A stretch of DNA of 64,000 bases from Tetrahymena thermophila SB210 (taxonomy: Eukaryota; Ciliophora; Oligohymenophorea; Hymenostomatida; Tetrahymenidae). Where the stretch lies: NCBI RefSeq assembly GCF_000189635.1, contig NW_002476512.1, positions 1,178,001 to 1,242,000 on the forward strand, read 5' to 3'. Both the position numbers and the translations under genes were made by a program. Numbering within the stretch: position 1 is the first letter of the stretch; each line of letters begins with the position of its first letter. Under the pieces are notes generated by a model. It saw nothing but the letters and a program-made list of their open reading frames with translations, did not search any database and was not told the DNA's origin. This document shows, piece after piece, positions 25,921-40,032 of this stretch.

Positions 25921-28512
25921 ATGTCTGAGTAGAATTTAATGAGTTGTAATTTAACTACTAATGATAACGCTTATTCTATTAAATCATTGATAAAAGAAAA
26001 TGGGCTTCTTAAAAAGCTTTTAGAAAAAAGGGAAAAGGATATCATTTGCTTAAAAACACAATTAGAAAAAGAAATGAATACAGCAAAAGCATTAGAGAGA
26101 TCAAAATAGTTTCTTTCCTCTCAATTAAACTCTATTAGAAATTTTGTTAACAAAAAAACAAAAAGTATTCTTGAAAACTTAATCGGTTAGCCTGTTAGCG
26201 ATGATTTATAATTACAGAAGCAAGCGTAACTAATAGCAGGAGGTGAAGAAATAGAAGAGTAATTAAAATCAAATACTATCAATAATATAATAAAATTTTT
26301 AAATATTATAAAAGCCAATATTAAATTTAAAGTATTTATGAATTATTTACTATACTCGAAGAGAGAATTACTGCACATATGTAAACAATAATTAACAGAT
26401 AAATAGATCCTAAACAAGATGGCTAAAGAGATTAGTTATGTAAATAAATATTATTATTATTATTATTATCACTGATTTATTTGTTATTTTTCTATTAATC
26501 AGTTAAATTAGATTAAATATATTTAATTAAATAAAAATAGATGTTATTGGTTAAACTTAATCTATAAAATAGATAGATAATGAAGAGAAAGAATAAATTA
26601 AATCTAATTTAAATGGCTTAATTTCATCGGATAAGAAAGCAAAAAAAAAATAATAATAATCTGTTAAAATTGTCACTTTTTAAGAAGACTAATGCATCTA
26701 AAGGAAAGATGAAGGTAAATAAACAATTTATTTAATCTATTTACTATATAAATTTATTATTTAAAATAATTAGAGACAATTATGTTAGGAAGCTATAAAA
26801 GCTCTTCTGATGAATAAGATGTTATGTCAACATCAATTAACAACTACCTTACTTCTGTCCATACCAATAAGATCAATAATTGTAATTTCATATAAATATT
26901 TATATAAAAACTTATAAAATTTTAATTCTTTTTAAAGTGACCTTAGGTTCCTAGGATATTTTAGTTTCCCCAATCCTAAAATCTAAACAGTGCTCATAAA
27001 AATAAAAAAACTCTTAATTTTTTTCATTTTATGATGAGGATATGAGAGACATGGTTGCTAATAGTTAAGAATAGCTTAATAAAAATCTTAAAAATAGCGA
27101 CTCTCCTTCACAAAATCTTCCTCAAAATTAAGATTGTCAATACAAAAATATTCTTTCCTACAGCGACTGTAAATAATCTGAAGAAGTTGAAAAGTAGAAT
27201 TTAAATATACATGGCATGAATAATTGTAAATTTTTTAAATTTTTTTGTCTTGATTTGACTGCTTTTTCTAATTTTTAATTTATTTATGTATTAAATTTTG
27301 AATAATATAGATGATAATATTGAAAGAAAACTAATAAATAAATCAAAATCACTTGGTGTTATAGAATAAAACAATAGTTTGATTTTAAATAATAAATCTA
27401 AAAGATTAAATAGCGCCACACCTACTAACCATAGTCTAAAAAAAAAACAATAAGAAACTTGCCATTTTTAAAAAAGTAAATTTTATTCATTTTAAATAAA
27501 TAAATCTTTTAAATACTGCTTAAAAAAAATATTTTCACTTTTTATAAAAAATTTGAATTAAAAAATAGAAAGCTTTTTTTGGTGTGAATAATAATTAAAA
27601 TCACAAGAAGAATAACAATAACAAATAGAGTCAGATATTTCATCTAGAAGTTGTTCTGATTTTTTAAAATTAAAAAGCAACTCGAATTTTTCAAATTTAA
27701 TAAATAAAAATAAACCTGATAAAGACTAGGAAGAAGAGAATTAACTCATATTCAGTGATAAAGTTATCAAGCACTCTAAAACCGGAGCATCCTAAGAAAT
27801 AATAATTTTATTGGACTAAACTTATTTCTATGTATTTTAAAATTTGTCTTAGATCAATAATTTCAAAAGATTCTATATTAAAGACATAAACCAAATAAAT
27901 ACTTCATCTAAGGACAGTAATAGATGTTGTATTTCAATATAGAATGAGTACTAATTAATAATTGAAACAAATAATTCTAAATAATTAATAGATTATATAA
28001 TAAATATATTTATAAATGTATTAAAGCTGAACCCACCAAATATATTATTCTAAGAAAAATAAATTCAAAATAATCAATAAAAATAACCAAAAATTTAAAT
28101 GTTTTCCAAATTAAACAAATGTGATAAAAATGCTTAATAGCCAAATTAATAATTGGATCAAAATGTAATTAATGAAGGTAAATCAACAAATCTTAACTAA
28201 TATTCCGATGAGGCAAAAAGAAAATTGATTGTCTTAGTCAATGATTTGCAAAACTCTTAAGATTTCTGGGTGAAAGGATACATTATATTTATATAAAACT
28301 AAATATACATCTAATATAACCTATAAAATTAGCAAGAAAAAACTATTTAAGTATAGGCACTTTCTGATTATAAATTTTAATCAAATGCTAAGATCATTTA
28401 TCTTAAAGATACAAATAATAATAAGTATTAAATAAAACTTTAAGATCATTTCGATGAGCCTATATTAATCAATTAAATATAACAAACACTATCAAATAAA
28501 GTTATAAGCTGA
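25921..28512 (+). CDS. coiled-coil protein with PH/TH1-like domain (family member A)
   Basis: Multi-exon gene ending at TGA 28510-28512. Exon 1 (25921-26439, 173 codons) starts MSEQNLMSCN and encodes a Lys/Glu-rich coiled coil (about residues 20-75). Exon 2 (26573-26713) is in phase with it. Several acidic Ser/Asn/Gln-rich exons follow between introns at about 26714-26772, 26880-26938, 27228-27310 and 27472-27581. The last exon carries FSDKVIKHSK, then ILLDQTYFYVLQ, KRFYIKDINQI, CCISIQNEYQLIIE and KLNPPNI. This strand order and spacing resembles a PH fold and especially the myosin-I TH1 tail domain, which binds acidic phospholipids. A second conserved block follows: DFWVKGYII ... KYQIKLQDHFDEPILINQI. 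Paralogs lie at 40033, 43956, 50960 and 54549. This copy is the most diverged and is separated from them by VPS13. There is no Gly2 myristoylation motif. Domain assignment is by pattern only. Confidence 0.72.
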
Positions 28513-29526
28513 GTATAAAATATTAATACTTGCTATAAAAATTCATTTTTCTTAAAAAATATTTCTAAACTATTTATTTTTATCTGGATAATTATGAACT
28601 TATTTATTTATTTACATTTCTTTTTTTGTAAATTTTATCTTCTTATCATCATTCTTTTCAAGTTAGTAGATTATTTTTTATTGTTTAGTTTAATGAACTA
28701 AAATATACATAGATAGATAGATAAATAGATAGTAAAATAGCTGATAAAATAAATATATATGATTTTTTTTTTGTTAAGATCATTTTATCCTACATTATAA
28801 TTAGTGAGTAAAATATTCACTTTACTTTCTCCGAATTCCTCAAATTATAAATTTTCAAGAATCGTTTTCTATTAGGTTTAGGGCTAAAAAAATGTAAAAT
28901 TAGGGATTTGTAATGTAAAGTTTTTAAATTATTTGCAATATATTATTAAAACAGTAATAAATTATTTAGTTTATTTTTAGAAAATGAAAGTATTCTAATA
29001 GAAAGAAATATTTAGATTGATGTTATTGTGAAAACTAATAAATTATAATAAATTTTGAATCGTCTGCATCCACTAGTAAAAGTATTTGCTCAATTTTTGA
29101 TATATTTTCAACTTTTTGAAAGCAAAATATTGAATAAAATAAATGATGAATAAAAGTAGATCTTTCTCATAAATTATTTCATTTTGATAGTAAAATATCC
29201 TTCTGATAATCAAAGTAAAAATACTAAAATACATTCAGAAAAAAAAAAGAAGCAAAAAAAAAAAAAATCAAAAATTAAGCTTATAAAATCTATAAAAATA
29301 TATATCAAATTTTTATATTATTTGTCATATTGATTTATTTTGAATCAATCAAATAATTAGTTAGCATAGTGAATAGAAGAAATTTATAAATAAAGAGAAA
29401 TAATATTTGAAAATAGATTACTTCTCTGGAGGTAGAAACTTTAGCAAATAGTATAGAAGTCATTTTACTAATGAGCAATTATCATATTCTTAAATAAATA
29501 AAATAGGTATAAAGGGGAAGATAGAT
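28513..29526. other. intergenic region upstream of VPS13
   Basis: A 1.0-kb A/T-rich gap with a TAGA microsatellite near 28710-28732 and A-runs near 29240-29270. No exon is seen. It presumably carries the VPS13 promoter. Confidence 0.6.
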
Positions 29527-32500
29527 ATGTTTTAAAGTTTAATAAGCTCTGTTTTAGATAAAGTTGCAGGCGAATATGTTTTAGGTTTGAATAAAGAGAA
29601 CTTAAACATAGGTATTTTTTCAGGGGAAGTTAAGATAGAAAATGTTTCGCTCAATCCAAATATTGTTAATATGCTGGAACTACCTATCAATCATTAATAC
29701 TCTTCTATTAAAAAGCTAGAGCTTAAGGTTCCACTCAAAAATATTGGTTCTATGCCTGTAGAAGTTTTTTTAGATGGACTTTATTTGATTGCTACTCCAA
29801 AAGAGTAGAAAGAGTGGAAATTCAAAGACTACAATTCTTTTAAAACAAAGCTAGCAAATGTTGAAGCTTTCGCTGCTGAATGCGTGCAAAAAATAGCAGC
29901 TAAGCAAAAAGAAAAGCTTAAAGGAGGACAAGAAGCAGGATACATCTAAAAATTAACTATGAAAATTGTAGATAATTTGCAAATAACAATAAGAAATATT
30001 CATGTACGCTTTGAAGACACGTTGACCAAGAGATACTCTTGGGGTTTCTGTTTGGATAAGCTAGAAATTTATACAACAAATATTGAAGGAGTTAAAGTAT
30101 TCGTTGATAGAACTATTTAGGAAAATAAAGATAAGCCCATTCGAAAGCTTCTTACAATATCAAATGCAGGTGTTTATTGGAATGCAAATGAAACTCGCTT
30201 AATTTCTGATTTGAATGAAGAAGTGAAGTTCAAAATTTTAAATGGGATGATTTAAAAGGAAGGATAAGACAAGACAGATGAGCCTGTCGACTTTCTCTTC
30301 AAAATTTCATCTCAAGTGAACCTAACTATTAACAATAAAGGTAACTTTGACGTTCCTGAAATTAAGGTACACTGAAGTTAAAAATTCAAATGATAATTTT
30401 TTAAAGAGATTACTTCTATAAAATTAATCAAATTTTTAATGTAATTAATCGATACATTTAGTAATATTTATATTTTCCAAGAGAAGAAAATAAATGAAAT
30501 AAGAAGATTAAGATTTTTTTTTCATTTATTTGCAAAAAAGGTCATTCTAAATTTGGAACATATCACTTTACATCTCTAGCAAAGGCAGCTATAGCAGCTT
30601 ATAGAATAAATTGAATTCCTCTCTAAATATTCAAGGGAATTAGAAATAAGAAAGAAAAATGAAAAAAAGATAAGTGCAAAAGAGATAGAAGCATTAGGAG
30701 ATCTTTTTACTAATTTATATACAAAAATGTAAGAATAAAAAAAAGACAAATCCATTGCCTGCCTTACGGAGAAAGAGAAACATCAATTTGAAGAAGCAAT
30801 AATTAAGCTAGATATGTAAATCTTGTTACAAAGAACAAAAAAAATAGTCATACAAGTATAGAGAGCTCTTAAAATCAAGGAGCTGGAAAAAAAGAAGTTT
30901 GATGAAAAATAAGGTTTCTTTGCAAGATGGCTTTGGGGTTCAAGGAACACAAATTCGCAAACCTCTCTAGTTACAGAAGAGGAAAAGTAAAATTGATATA
31001 AATTTCAATGAAATAATTATTCATTAAATATCTTTCTATACATTTTAAATAGAGCAGAAATAGATAATTTTATTGATGAAATCTTTGGAGAAGAAAAAAT
31101 TGATGCCCCAACAATAATTAGACCATAAGATTATGTTTACTTTGTTTTAGATTACAATTTGCATGGAGCTAGCATCAAACTTAGCAATAGGGTTGGATAA
31201 GAAATTTAGTCTTTATAATTTAGCTTAAATAGCATTTATGGGAGTGTTTGGATCCGTGAAAACAATAAATAAATATGGGTTAATTTAAGAAGCATGGAAT
31301 TGCAGATGATAGACGAATTTTTGTAGAACAACTCTTACAAAGTAATTAACATTCTAAGTCCTACAATTTAGAACAGTAAGAATCCTTTAATTGAATTCAA
31401 AATGACATCTAAACCATTAGAAACACCTCACATAGACTAAGTAATAGATATAAAAATGCGCTCGATTCGTGCTGACTATAATCCATACTTAGTAATAAGG
31501 GCTGTGTAGTTTTTTGATGTCAAAGTGAAGGATGACTAACTTAAATAGAAAGCAAAGGACAAAATAGCAGAACAAATTGAAAAAAAGTAATCATCCCTTT
31601 CAGAGACAATGAAAAACGCCTCCGTTCTCAAATTGAAGATTGACTTAGAGTCTCCTGTTATCGTTTTGCCTTTTAAAACAGATGGATCTCTCACAAATGA
31701 ATGCTGGGTTCTTAATCTTGGTAATCTTTCCGTTTACACATTAGAAGACATTCTTAAACCTACTCTGCCAATCTAAATGAAGGTTTTTGATATGTTTAGT
31801 ATTTCACTTAGCAAAATAAAATTGTCTTATTTTCCTTCTATTGAATATTACAACAACTACATTGCAAATCTAAGTGATTTATTAATGAATATTCAAAGTC
31901 CAGCTGAAAAGAGATATTTTCACACTATTGAAGAATTCTCTATTAAAGTGAGAATTATTATGGTAAAGGGACCTGCCTAAGGCAAAGTTAACAGAGTAAT
32001 TAATTATTTAAATGAGTCATATTAAAAGTATTTTCAGTTTATCTTAAAAATCTTTGTTATTTATCTTAATAGTTGAAGCTATTTATGAAATATTTTTTTT
32101 TTTTTGAAAAAAAGCCAAATATGTAGATAAAAGGTGGAATTGATTAAATTAATTTGAAGCTTAAGCCTTCTATTTACAAGAAATTGTTAAAATTGGGGCA
32201 GTGCTTTGCAGTACCTGATGAAGAGAAAAGAAGGAATAGCTTGCAGACTTTGGATTAAGTGGAGTTAGAAAAGAATTTACTTCTTAAAAATTCGACTAAA
32301 ATAGGGATAATTTATAAGAGAGGAAATGCTTTAAAGACATGGGAAAAATACAATGGTATACTTTCTGGAGGCTACCTTTATTTATTTGAAAATCCAAAAG
32401 ACTTAAAACCTGTTGAGTACATCTGGGTAAAGAACTCAACTATAACGCCAATGGATGAAAACTTAGTTGGCTTTAATAGCGCTTTTAATGTTAAGAATAG

Positions 32501-35500
32501 GTACGTGGATGCATATTTTGCTTGTGAAAAGAGTAATTTGTCTTAACAATGGATGGAAGCTATAGATCAGGTTAAAACAACAACTTTTTTACAAAACACA
32601 ATTACTGATGATGAAATTCAATAATTAATTGAATTTTAAGAAAAATAAGAAAGTGAGGAGATTTCTCCAGAAAACAAGAAAAAGTCTTCAGAATAAAATA
32701 GTCAATATTTTGATGTTGTTTAAATGGAAGTTTCTTTTGAGTTAGGCTAAATTCAGCTTTCTATGTTTGATGAAAATAAATATTATCAAAAACCTTTCTT
32801 GGCTTTCTAAACAAACAAACTTCAATTTTTTTATCAGCAAAAAAAAAATATGGCTGTAGATATAGGCCTAGAAGAGATGATGCAATATGATAGCTTTTAC
32901 TAGTAAACAGATTATTTTTTAAACGATTTTGCCCCAAATAAATGTTCAGATGATGCTCAACTCTTTACAAACAAAACCATAATTTAAACAAACCTTTAAA
33001 ATACTCTGTTTAAGATATATTTCTCTGACCTTAAACTCATAAACAAGACAATAAGAATTCTTCTTGAAGATATGTAACAAAAGCCTAATGGCACTTAAGA
33101 TTAATAAGTAAATTAAAATAATATGGAATCTGATACTCCTAAATCATAGTAAACATATACTGAAGATGTTTAATTCTCATCAGAAGAAGATAGAATCAAA
33201 AAGAAGCTTGAAGATGAGGAAAACTAAATTGTGGCTCTAGCTAAAAGTGAAAAGTCAATAAATATCTTTAATTTAGATGCTGATCTTTAGGGCTTTTAGA
33301 TTTGCATTATAAATGATCTGAATTCATCTTATGTTCCAATATTCGACCTAAATATTTTTGAGATGAATGTTAAGCTAAAATAGAGCAATATCTAACTAAG
33401 TGTAGATCATTTAATCTAACTATTCATTTAATAAAATATTTTTTAATCTATTTATTTATTTTAGGTTGTTACAATGATTCAATTCAATGCTGCTTATTAT
33501 AATCCTAGAGTTAGTCTTTGGGAACCTATAATTGAAAACGCTGGATTTAGTATAGATTTCATTAAATCTTAACTTAGTAACATAAAGTAACTTATTGTTA
33601 TTGAAATGAATCCTAACTACCCTACGTTTAATCTGACCTTCTCAACTCAATTGTTAAGCATTATGACTAAGTCAATAAAAATAGCTAAGCAAGAAATTTC
33701 TTAGAAAAGCTAAAAAGATTCTCATCAATATGCTTAATGTTTTGAAGATCAAATTGAATAATTAAGCATTCAAGAAAATTGCCATTACGCTTCTCCATAC
33801 ACTATCAGAAATGAAACAGGATATCCAATAGAAGTTCTAACTGATCTCTCTAATCTTGAAAATACCAGATAAAAGCATAAAATATCAAGAATGCATAAAA
33901 AAATTTATAGTAGCACCTTAATGAATTATGAAGAAAAAAATTTTGAAATTGACATGAAAGAATCTGACATAGTAAATTTATGTATTTTTTTTGGTTCTTT
34001 GCTGATAATATTAATTTAAATAAAAGATTAATGATCCCATAAAAAAGTAAACTTTCGTCTTCAAAAAGTACTCTGACTAAGTCAAAGTTAAAGTATAAAT
34101 ACCTGGATTTAATTTGAAGTACATAGAATAAGTCGATTTGGACAAAGTTCGTAATAGACTAAGAGCGTGCAAAAATAAGCATGGTAAAAAGTTATTTGAT
34201 GTCATCACAGAGGTGAAACTTGATCCTGTTTCTTTAAAGAAGATCCTAAATATTTCTTCTCCTTATTACTTCGAAAATGATTGCTTTAGAATCATAAATA
34301 TATAACTTTATGACGAAAAGAAAAATTTCAAGCTTGTAAATTGATTGTTATAATTGAATTTATGAATTAATTAATCAATTTTTTTATTTTAAGGAATTCA
34401 CAGTTATGAAAGGATAGAAAGTTCCAATACCAATTGATCTCCAAAATGGGTTTTTCAAAGCAGCTTTTTATGGAGACACCGAATTTTCTGATAGTCTAAG
34501 CATCAATAAGCTCTGTAATAAATATCTTAACTAAGAAAAAGAGATTAAGTTAGGAGATACCTTTCTTATTTTTAAGGTTCACAAAGATATCGAAAACGAT
34601 AAAAGATTCATGATTTGTATTGAACCTCCTTATAAAATAAAGAATTGTCTTCCTAAAACCATAACAATTTAATTTATAAACCACAAGTAAAATTAATAAA
34701 AAAATTATTTAGTTTAGCTTTTATTTATTTTTGCTATAATTAGAAAAGTTACTGCCATCACTTAATCCATACCAAGTGGTGATATATTTGAATTCTATAA
34801 TTGCTCTCAAGATAATGAATCATTCATGAAAATATAGATTCCTGGTCATTTCTGGAGTAATGAAGCTAAAATTTCATAAAATGTAATTGAAAAAATAATG
34901 ATTAAAGATGTAAATGGAAATCAAAGTGAAATAATTTGTCATTAACGAAGATTAGAACACTAAAATATAGGTGATTATAGACAGTTTTACATATATTGTA
35001 AAGGCTATCTTATTAATGAATCTCCTTATAAGCTTAACATATATACAGCCAATAAAGAAAATAAAAATGAATGTAAACTTGTTGGTGGATAACAACAAAT
35101 TTATCCTGAAGAGGCTCTAAATACAAATATCATCTTATTTGGATAGGAAATAGGTGACTTGATGAGTTTATCTGATGTCAAATTTGGAAAAGTATCTTAA
35201 CAAGCATCCATCGGAGGTGTTGGTAACACTTAAATAGACCTATAAACATTTGATGCATAAGGAGCTACTGTATTTTAAACAATGGGTATTAACGTTTCAT
35301 TAGAGAATGTAGACTAGGAGTAAAAGCTTTTTTCAAAAGTAATTACAATTTCTCCGAGGTAAATGAGATTTTTATTAAATATTTCTTTAAATTACTGTAA
35401 TTATTCTTTGATAAGCCCTACAAAAAAATTAAAATTTTTCGTAATAAAGCCCGTTAATTAAGTCATTTAAATTTGCAAATTTTTTAAAACTAAAGGGCTT

Positions 35501-38500
35501 AAGTCAGAATAATTACTGTATATTGCAATATTATTTAGAATTACTTTTATTGAAAATACTTATTAAAATTAGATTCATCATTGTAAATAAGACAGGTTAA
35601 TCAATTTAAGTTAGATAAAGTGGATTTGGTAAATCTACCACTATTGAAAAAGATTCAAGAATACCTTTGCAATGGTATGATCAAAGGGAAAAAAGATACT
35701 TGAATCTAAAAATACTAGAAGATAAATAGTACTGGAAATGGAGTGGAAATTTAAATGTTTTAGAGCTTGGAACTGTTAACTTTTTGACAAGAAATTTAAA
35801 AAACAAAATGGAAATTACATTCTTGAGAATAGATGTTAGATCTGATGCTTCAAACATATTTATTGTAGTTGAGAAAGTAAATGAAAAAGAAAGACCATAT
35901 CTCATTAAAAACTACTCACGACATTTTAAGATTGAACTCTAAGATCTTCATATCACTCTTCCTGCTTACAAAAAAAATGATAGTCAATTTTTAAGAGATT
36001 AGCATAAATATTACTTCTCATGGGAGCATCCATTTGATAAAGAAAGAAAGGTTGTTTCTTGCTTGATTCCAAACAATTAAAGCTTCCAAAAAACAAATTT
36101 AAAATTTTCACCTGATGAAATCTACTTCTAAGATAAGATTTAAATACTTCCAGTAGGATAAAAAGATCCTGAGTTGGCTAGGGTAAAAATAATATATATT
36201 TATCTTTATTTTTTTAATTGGCTTAATTATACTTATTTATTAGGAACAAAGCTTATACATTAAATATTCAATCGATATCGATGGTTTTACCAAGATAATT
36301 AGGTTTGAAGATTCAAGCCTTGAGGACCCAGTCGATAAAAAAGAAAAAGCTGCATACAAGAAAAAACTTTAATAAGATAAAAAGAGGAGAGGTTCTGTTT
36401 AATAAATAGATAGAAAAGAAATCAATATCACTGAAAATACAGAAAATGATGAAGAATAACCTGAATAATCAGAGTAAATTTGCATTTAGCAATAAATCAG
36501 CATCTACATCAAAGATTTTGGTTTATCAGTTATATAAAATCACAGAATCAACGAAAAACCAACTGAATTTCTATACTTAACAATCAAAGGCTTAGAATTT
36601 ATTTCAGTTGCTAAGGAAGAATCAAAAACATACTAACTTAGAATTAAATTATTAAATATAGATTAAAACAATAGCTACAGTATAGTAAATCCAGTAATCT
36701 TTACACCTTAAAAATACATTATGTATAGTAGCGAGGCATCTCATAAATTCTTTATGAACGTTATGATAGAATAAAATTTATATGCCAAAAACATTACCCT
36801 TTACAATAATATAGTAATAGAAATAGACCCCTTTGCTGTTAGAATAGAGGAGTAGTTTATATTAACTCTTTTGGATTTTCTCAAAGCAATAAGAGAAGCA
36901 AAATAAGAAGCTGAAACTTAAAATGTTAACACTCTCAAAGAATACTTAGAAGAATCTCAATAAATTGAAAAAATTTAAAACACCGTAAATATTCAATTTA
37001 TAATTAATTATATTCATTTTTTCAATCATTAAATCCGCCCTTAATTCCTTCACTCATTATTTAGTTAATTCATTTAAACTAATAATCTAATTCAACAAAT
37101 ATGAGCAAAAAGAAATATAATATACTAACTTTATTAACTCTAAAACCCTCTTTGTTTAGAAAGTACCACCTTATAAAAGAAGACATTTTAATACTATTTG
37201 GTTATTTCATAATTTTTTTTAAACTTTAGAGAAATGTTTTGCTAATAATAATTATTTAAAAATAGATTTGTTCATTTATTTATTCTAATTATTAAAATTG
37301 ATAATTTGAATTACATAAAGAAGTTAGTATAACAAGTTTAATAGCTCCAAAACATTCTTTTTTTCACAAGCATTTCCATATAAAACCAACTAAAAGTTTG
37401 AACAAAAATTGTTTATTTATTTTATCAACGCTTTTAATAGCAAATAAATAATTATTTTGATTTTTTAATTGCTTTATATTGAAGTGAAGCAATTTATTAA
37501 CTTATTTAATTATTTATTAATAGAAATTTAAATGGCAAGACTGTGAAATTCCTCCTACTAGCATTCCTACTTTTGTTAATTAATTAATATTATCTAATAT
37601 AGAACTTTCTATTACTTTTAAAGCTAACCTTAAGGCTAAAGACTCAGACCTAAATATTGTCTTTACTGCTTTGGGAGTTGCTTTAGCAGATATTGAAGCA
37701 CCAATTAAGCTTAAGGGTATAAGATTAATAAACTGTTTTGAAACAGTTCCAGGAATTATAAGTAAACTTACTTCCCATTATAAAGATCAGGCTATTACTT
37801 AGGTGCTTAAGGCTTGTGGCTCTTTTAATATCATTGGTAATCCTGTTGGTTTGTTCTAAAATATTTCTACGGGAGTCAATGATTTATTAAATAAACCTGC
37901 TGAAGGATTTGTATAAGGTCCTTTAGAGGGAGGTTTAGGTATAATGCAAGGAACTTCTTCTTTAATTAAAAATACAATGGCAGGAGCCTTTTATTCAGTT
38001 AATAAATTTACTGGCTCACTTTCAAGTGGAATTTCTGCATTGTGCATGGTAAACAAAAGCGAAATGATTAATTATAAAGATTTAATTTTTATTTTTTTTA
38101 AAAAAAGGATGAAGAGTATTTAAAAGAAAGAGATATATTAAGGTCTAAAAAACCTGAACATTTCGTTGATGGAGCTGTTTAAGGAGCTACTTCTATATAT
38201 TCTGGTGTAGCAAATGGTATCGCAGGAGTTTTTATTAAACCTTTAGAAGGAGCTTAAAGAGGCGGAGCTTTGGGTTTGTTAAAAGGTATTGGAGAAGGTA
38301 TTGCTGGATTATTTGTTAAACCTGTTTCTGGTTTCCTTGACGCAGTGTCATCAGTGGCTGATGGTATTAAAAATACAATCACGTATGGAGATGATAAAGC
38401 AAACGAAAAACGCTTAAGATATCCTAGAGTTTTCTATGGTAGAGAGGGCTTCTATAAAGAGTATATTGATTTAGATGCAGGTATGAAACTAGCCTTGTAA

Positions 38501-38919
38501 TTAGTATCAAAAGGAAAATTCAGGAATTCAGATTTCCTGTAAACTTTTTTGATTTAAATTGACGAAAATAATAAAAAAATAAATAATGTTTTGGTAATTA
38601 CATTTGAAATAATAATGCTGTTTGATGAAATAAAAAAGAAAAAGAAATGGTATTTCTCTACATCTGATTTAGCAGAAATTGAATTAGAATAAAATGGAAT
38701 CTTTTTTTCTACAACAAAAAAAATAAAAAAATAAAATGTAAAATTGATTTTAATCGAATTAATTTTTATTTAAAATTATTAATTTAACAAAATATTTAGA
38801 GTAAAGAAGTCCTACTTTAAATACCTTGTCAAGAATAAAAAGAATATATTTTCAAATAAATTAACACTCTTAAGTTTTAACTTGAAGAAGAAAGAAAAAT
38901 AGAAGAACTAGATAAATGA
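29527..38919 (+). CDS. VPS13: VPS13-family bridge-like lipid transfer protein
   Basis: Large gene, roughly 2,600 aa over about a dozen exons, ending at TGA 38917-38919. VPS13 proteins form a hydrophobic groove that moves lipids between organelles at contact sites. Exon 1 (29527-30366, 280 codons) is a textbook chorein domain: MFQSLISSVLDKVAGEYV, FSGEVKIENVSLNP, PLKNIGSMPVEVFLDGLY. Exon 2 is 30541-30986, exon 3 starts at 31053. A PH domain sits internally at 32259-32590 (residues about 790-900; GIIYKRGNALKTWEKYNGIL). VAB/SHR-type adaptor repeats follow (YTIRNETGYPIEVL near 33800; RLIIVNKTGQSIQVRQSGFG near 35560). The C-terminal ATG2-C-like region has FNIIGNPVGLFQNISTGVND and GPLEGGLGIMQGTSSLIKN (37830-37980), then repeated GIAG(V/L)F(I/V)KP motifs at 38215-38325. 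Most introns are 55-215 nt; the one at about 36984-37522 is near 540 nt. Some internal boundaries (for example near 33440) are not fixed. Flanked by PH/TH1-like family genes. Confidence 0.93.
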
Positions 38920-40032
38920 TGAAAACCAAATTTTACTTTATAAATTTACTTAATTAATTTAATTTCAACTACATTTATCATTTACTATACCAAATTATAT
39001 ACTTACTTTTCTTGTTTTTCTATCTTTTATCTTAATTGGTCTTCTCATTAAAATTTATTTATAATATAATCAAATAAATATGCTTGTTTTTCTTTGACTC
39101 AAAATCTAAATAAATTCTATTTTGTTTTAAAAGTTTTATGATTTATTTAAAAATAATGTTTCATATTGATATAAACTAAATTAGTGATATGTCATTAGTC
39201 GTATTAAATTAATAGGAAGTGTTTGAAAAATAATTTAAACCTCAATTAAGAACACTCTTTTTACTATTAAAATCAATTAATCTTTTATTCGATTAATATA
39301 AGAAATCCTATAAACGGAGAAAAGATTTAAATTAAAACTCGCATTTATTTGATCCTCAATTTAATTTATCATTTTCCTATAAATAATAAACTAGTTGAAT
39401 TAGTTTGTGGAATTTTTCCCATTTGCTTTAAATTATAACTATTTATTCAATTTTTATTAAGAAAGTATGCTAACGTAATAAATTTCTAATTAAAAAAGAG
39501 CTGTATTCAGCTAGCCTTTTGTTTTTAAAAAAAATTGATTGTAATCAGACTTTATGGAATATCTTCAATTTTTAGAAGAATTAATAAAAATAAAATGAAT
39601 AAATAAAATATTAATGAAACAAAAGTCATTTTTTGTAATATGAAACATATTTTTTACTACTAAGTTAGGTATTCAAATTTCTTTTATAGAAACATTAATA
39701 TTCTGTTTTAAGATTACTACTATCAAATTTTTTGCTAGCTAATATTAAATGACATACATATATTGTTCATTCCTTATGTTTTTCTAATTTAAAATCAGTA
39801 AAAAAAACTAATTATTAAGATTAATTTAATTTTGATGAATAAATGCAAGGGTAAATGATTTAAATTGCAGTAAACACACCCTTATACTATTTTCTTAATT
39901 GGTTTTTTTAATCTATATTTAACAAAATTGTTTTCAATTATAAACTTTAAATCTGTTATGATGCATTATAATTTTGTCATAATAATAATAATTATAATAA
40001 TAAAAATTTTTTAAACTAATTCGAAACAATCA
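38920..40032. other. intergenic region upstream of family member B
   Basis: A/T-rich, 1.1 kb. The part near 39940-39965 (AACTTTAAATCTGTTATGAT) matches a sequence upstream of member C (about 43877-43900), so the 5' region was duplicated along with the gene. No exon is seen. Confidence 0.55.

Noticed and set aside
28860..28885. GGTTTAGGG-like word resembling a telomere repeat
   Set aside because: Single occurrence, and the sequence is not the GGGGTT type expected for this group; no array is present.
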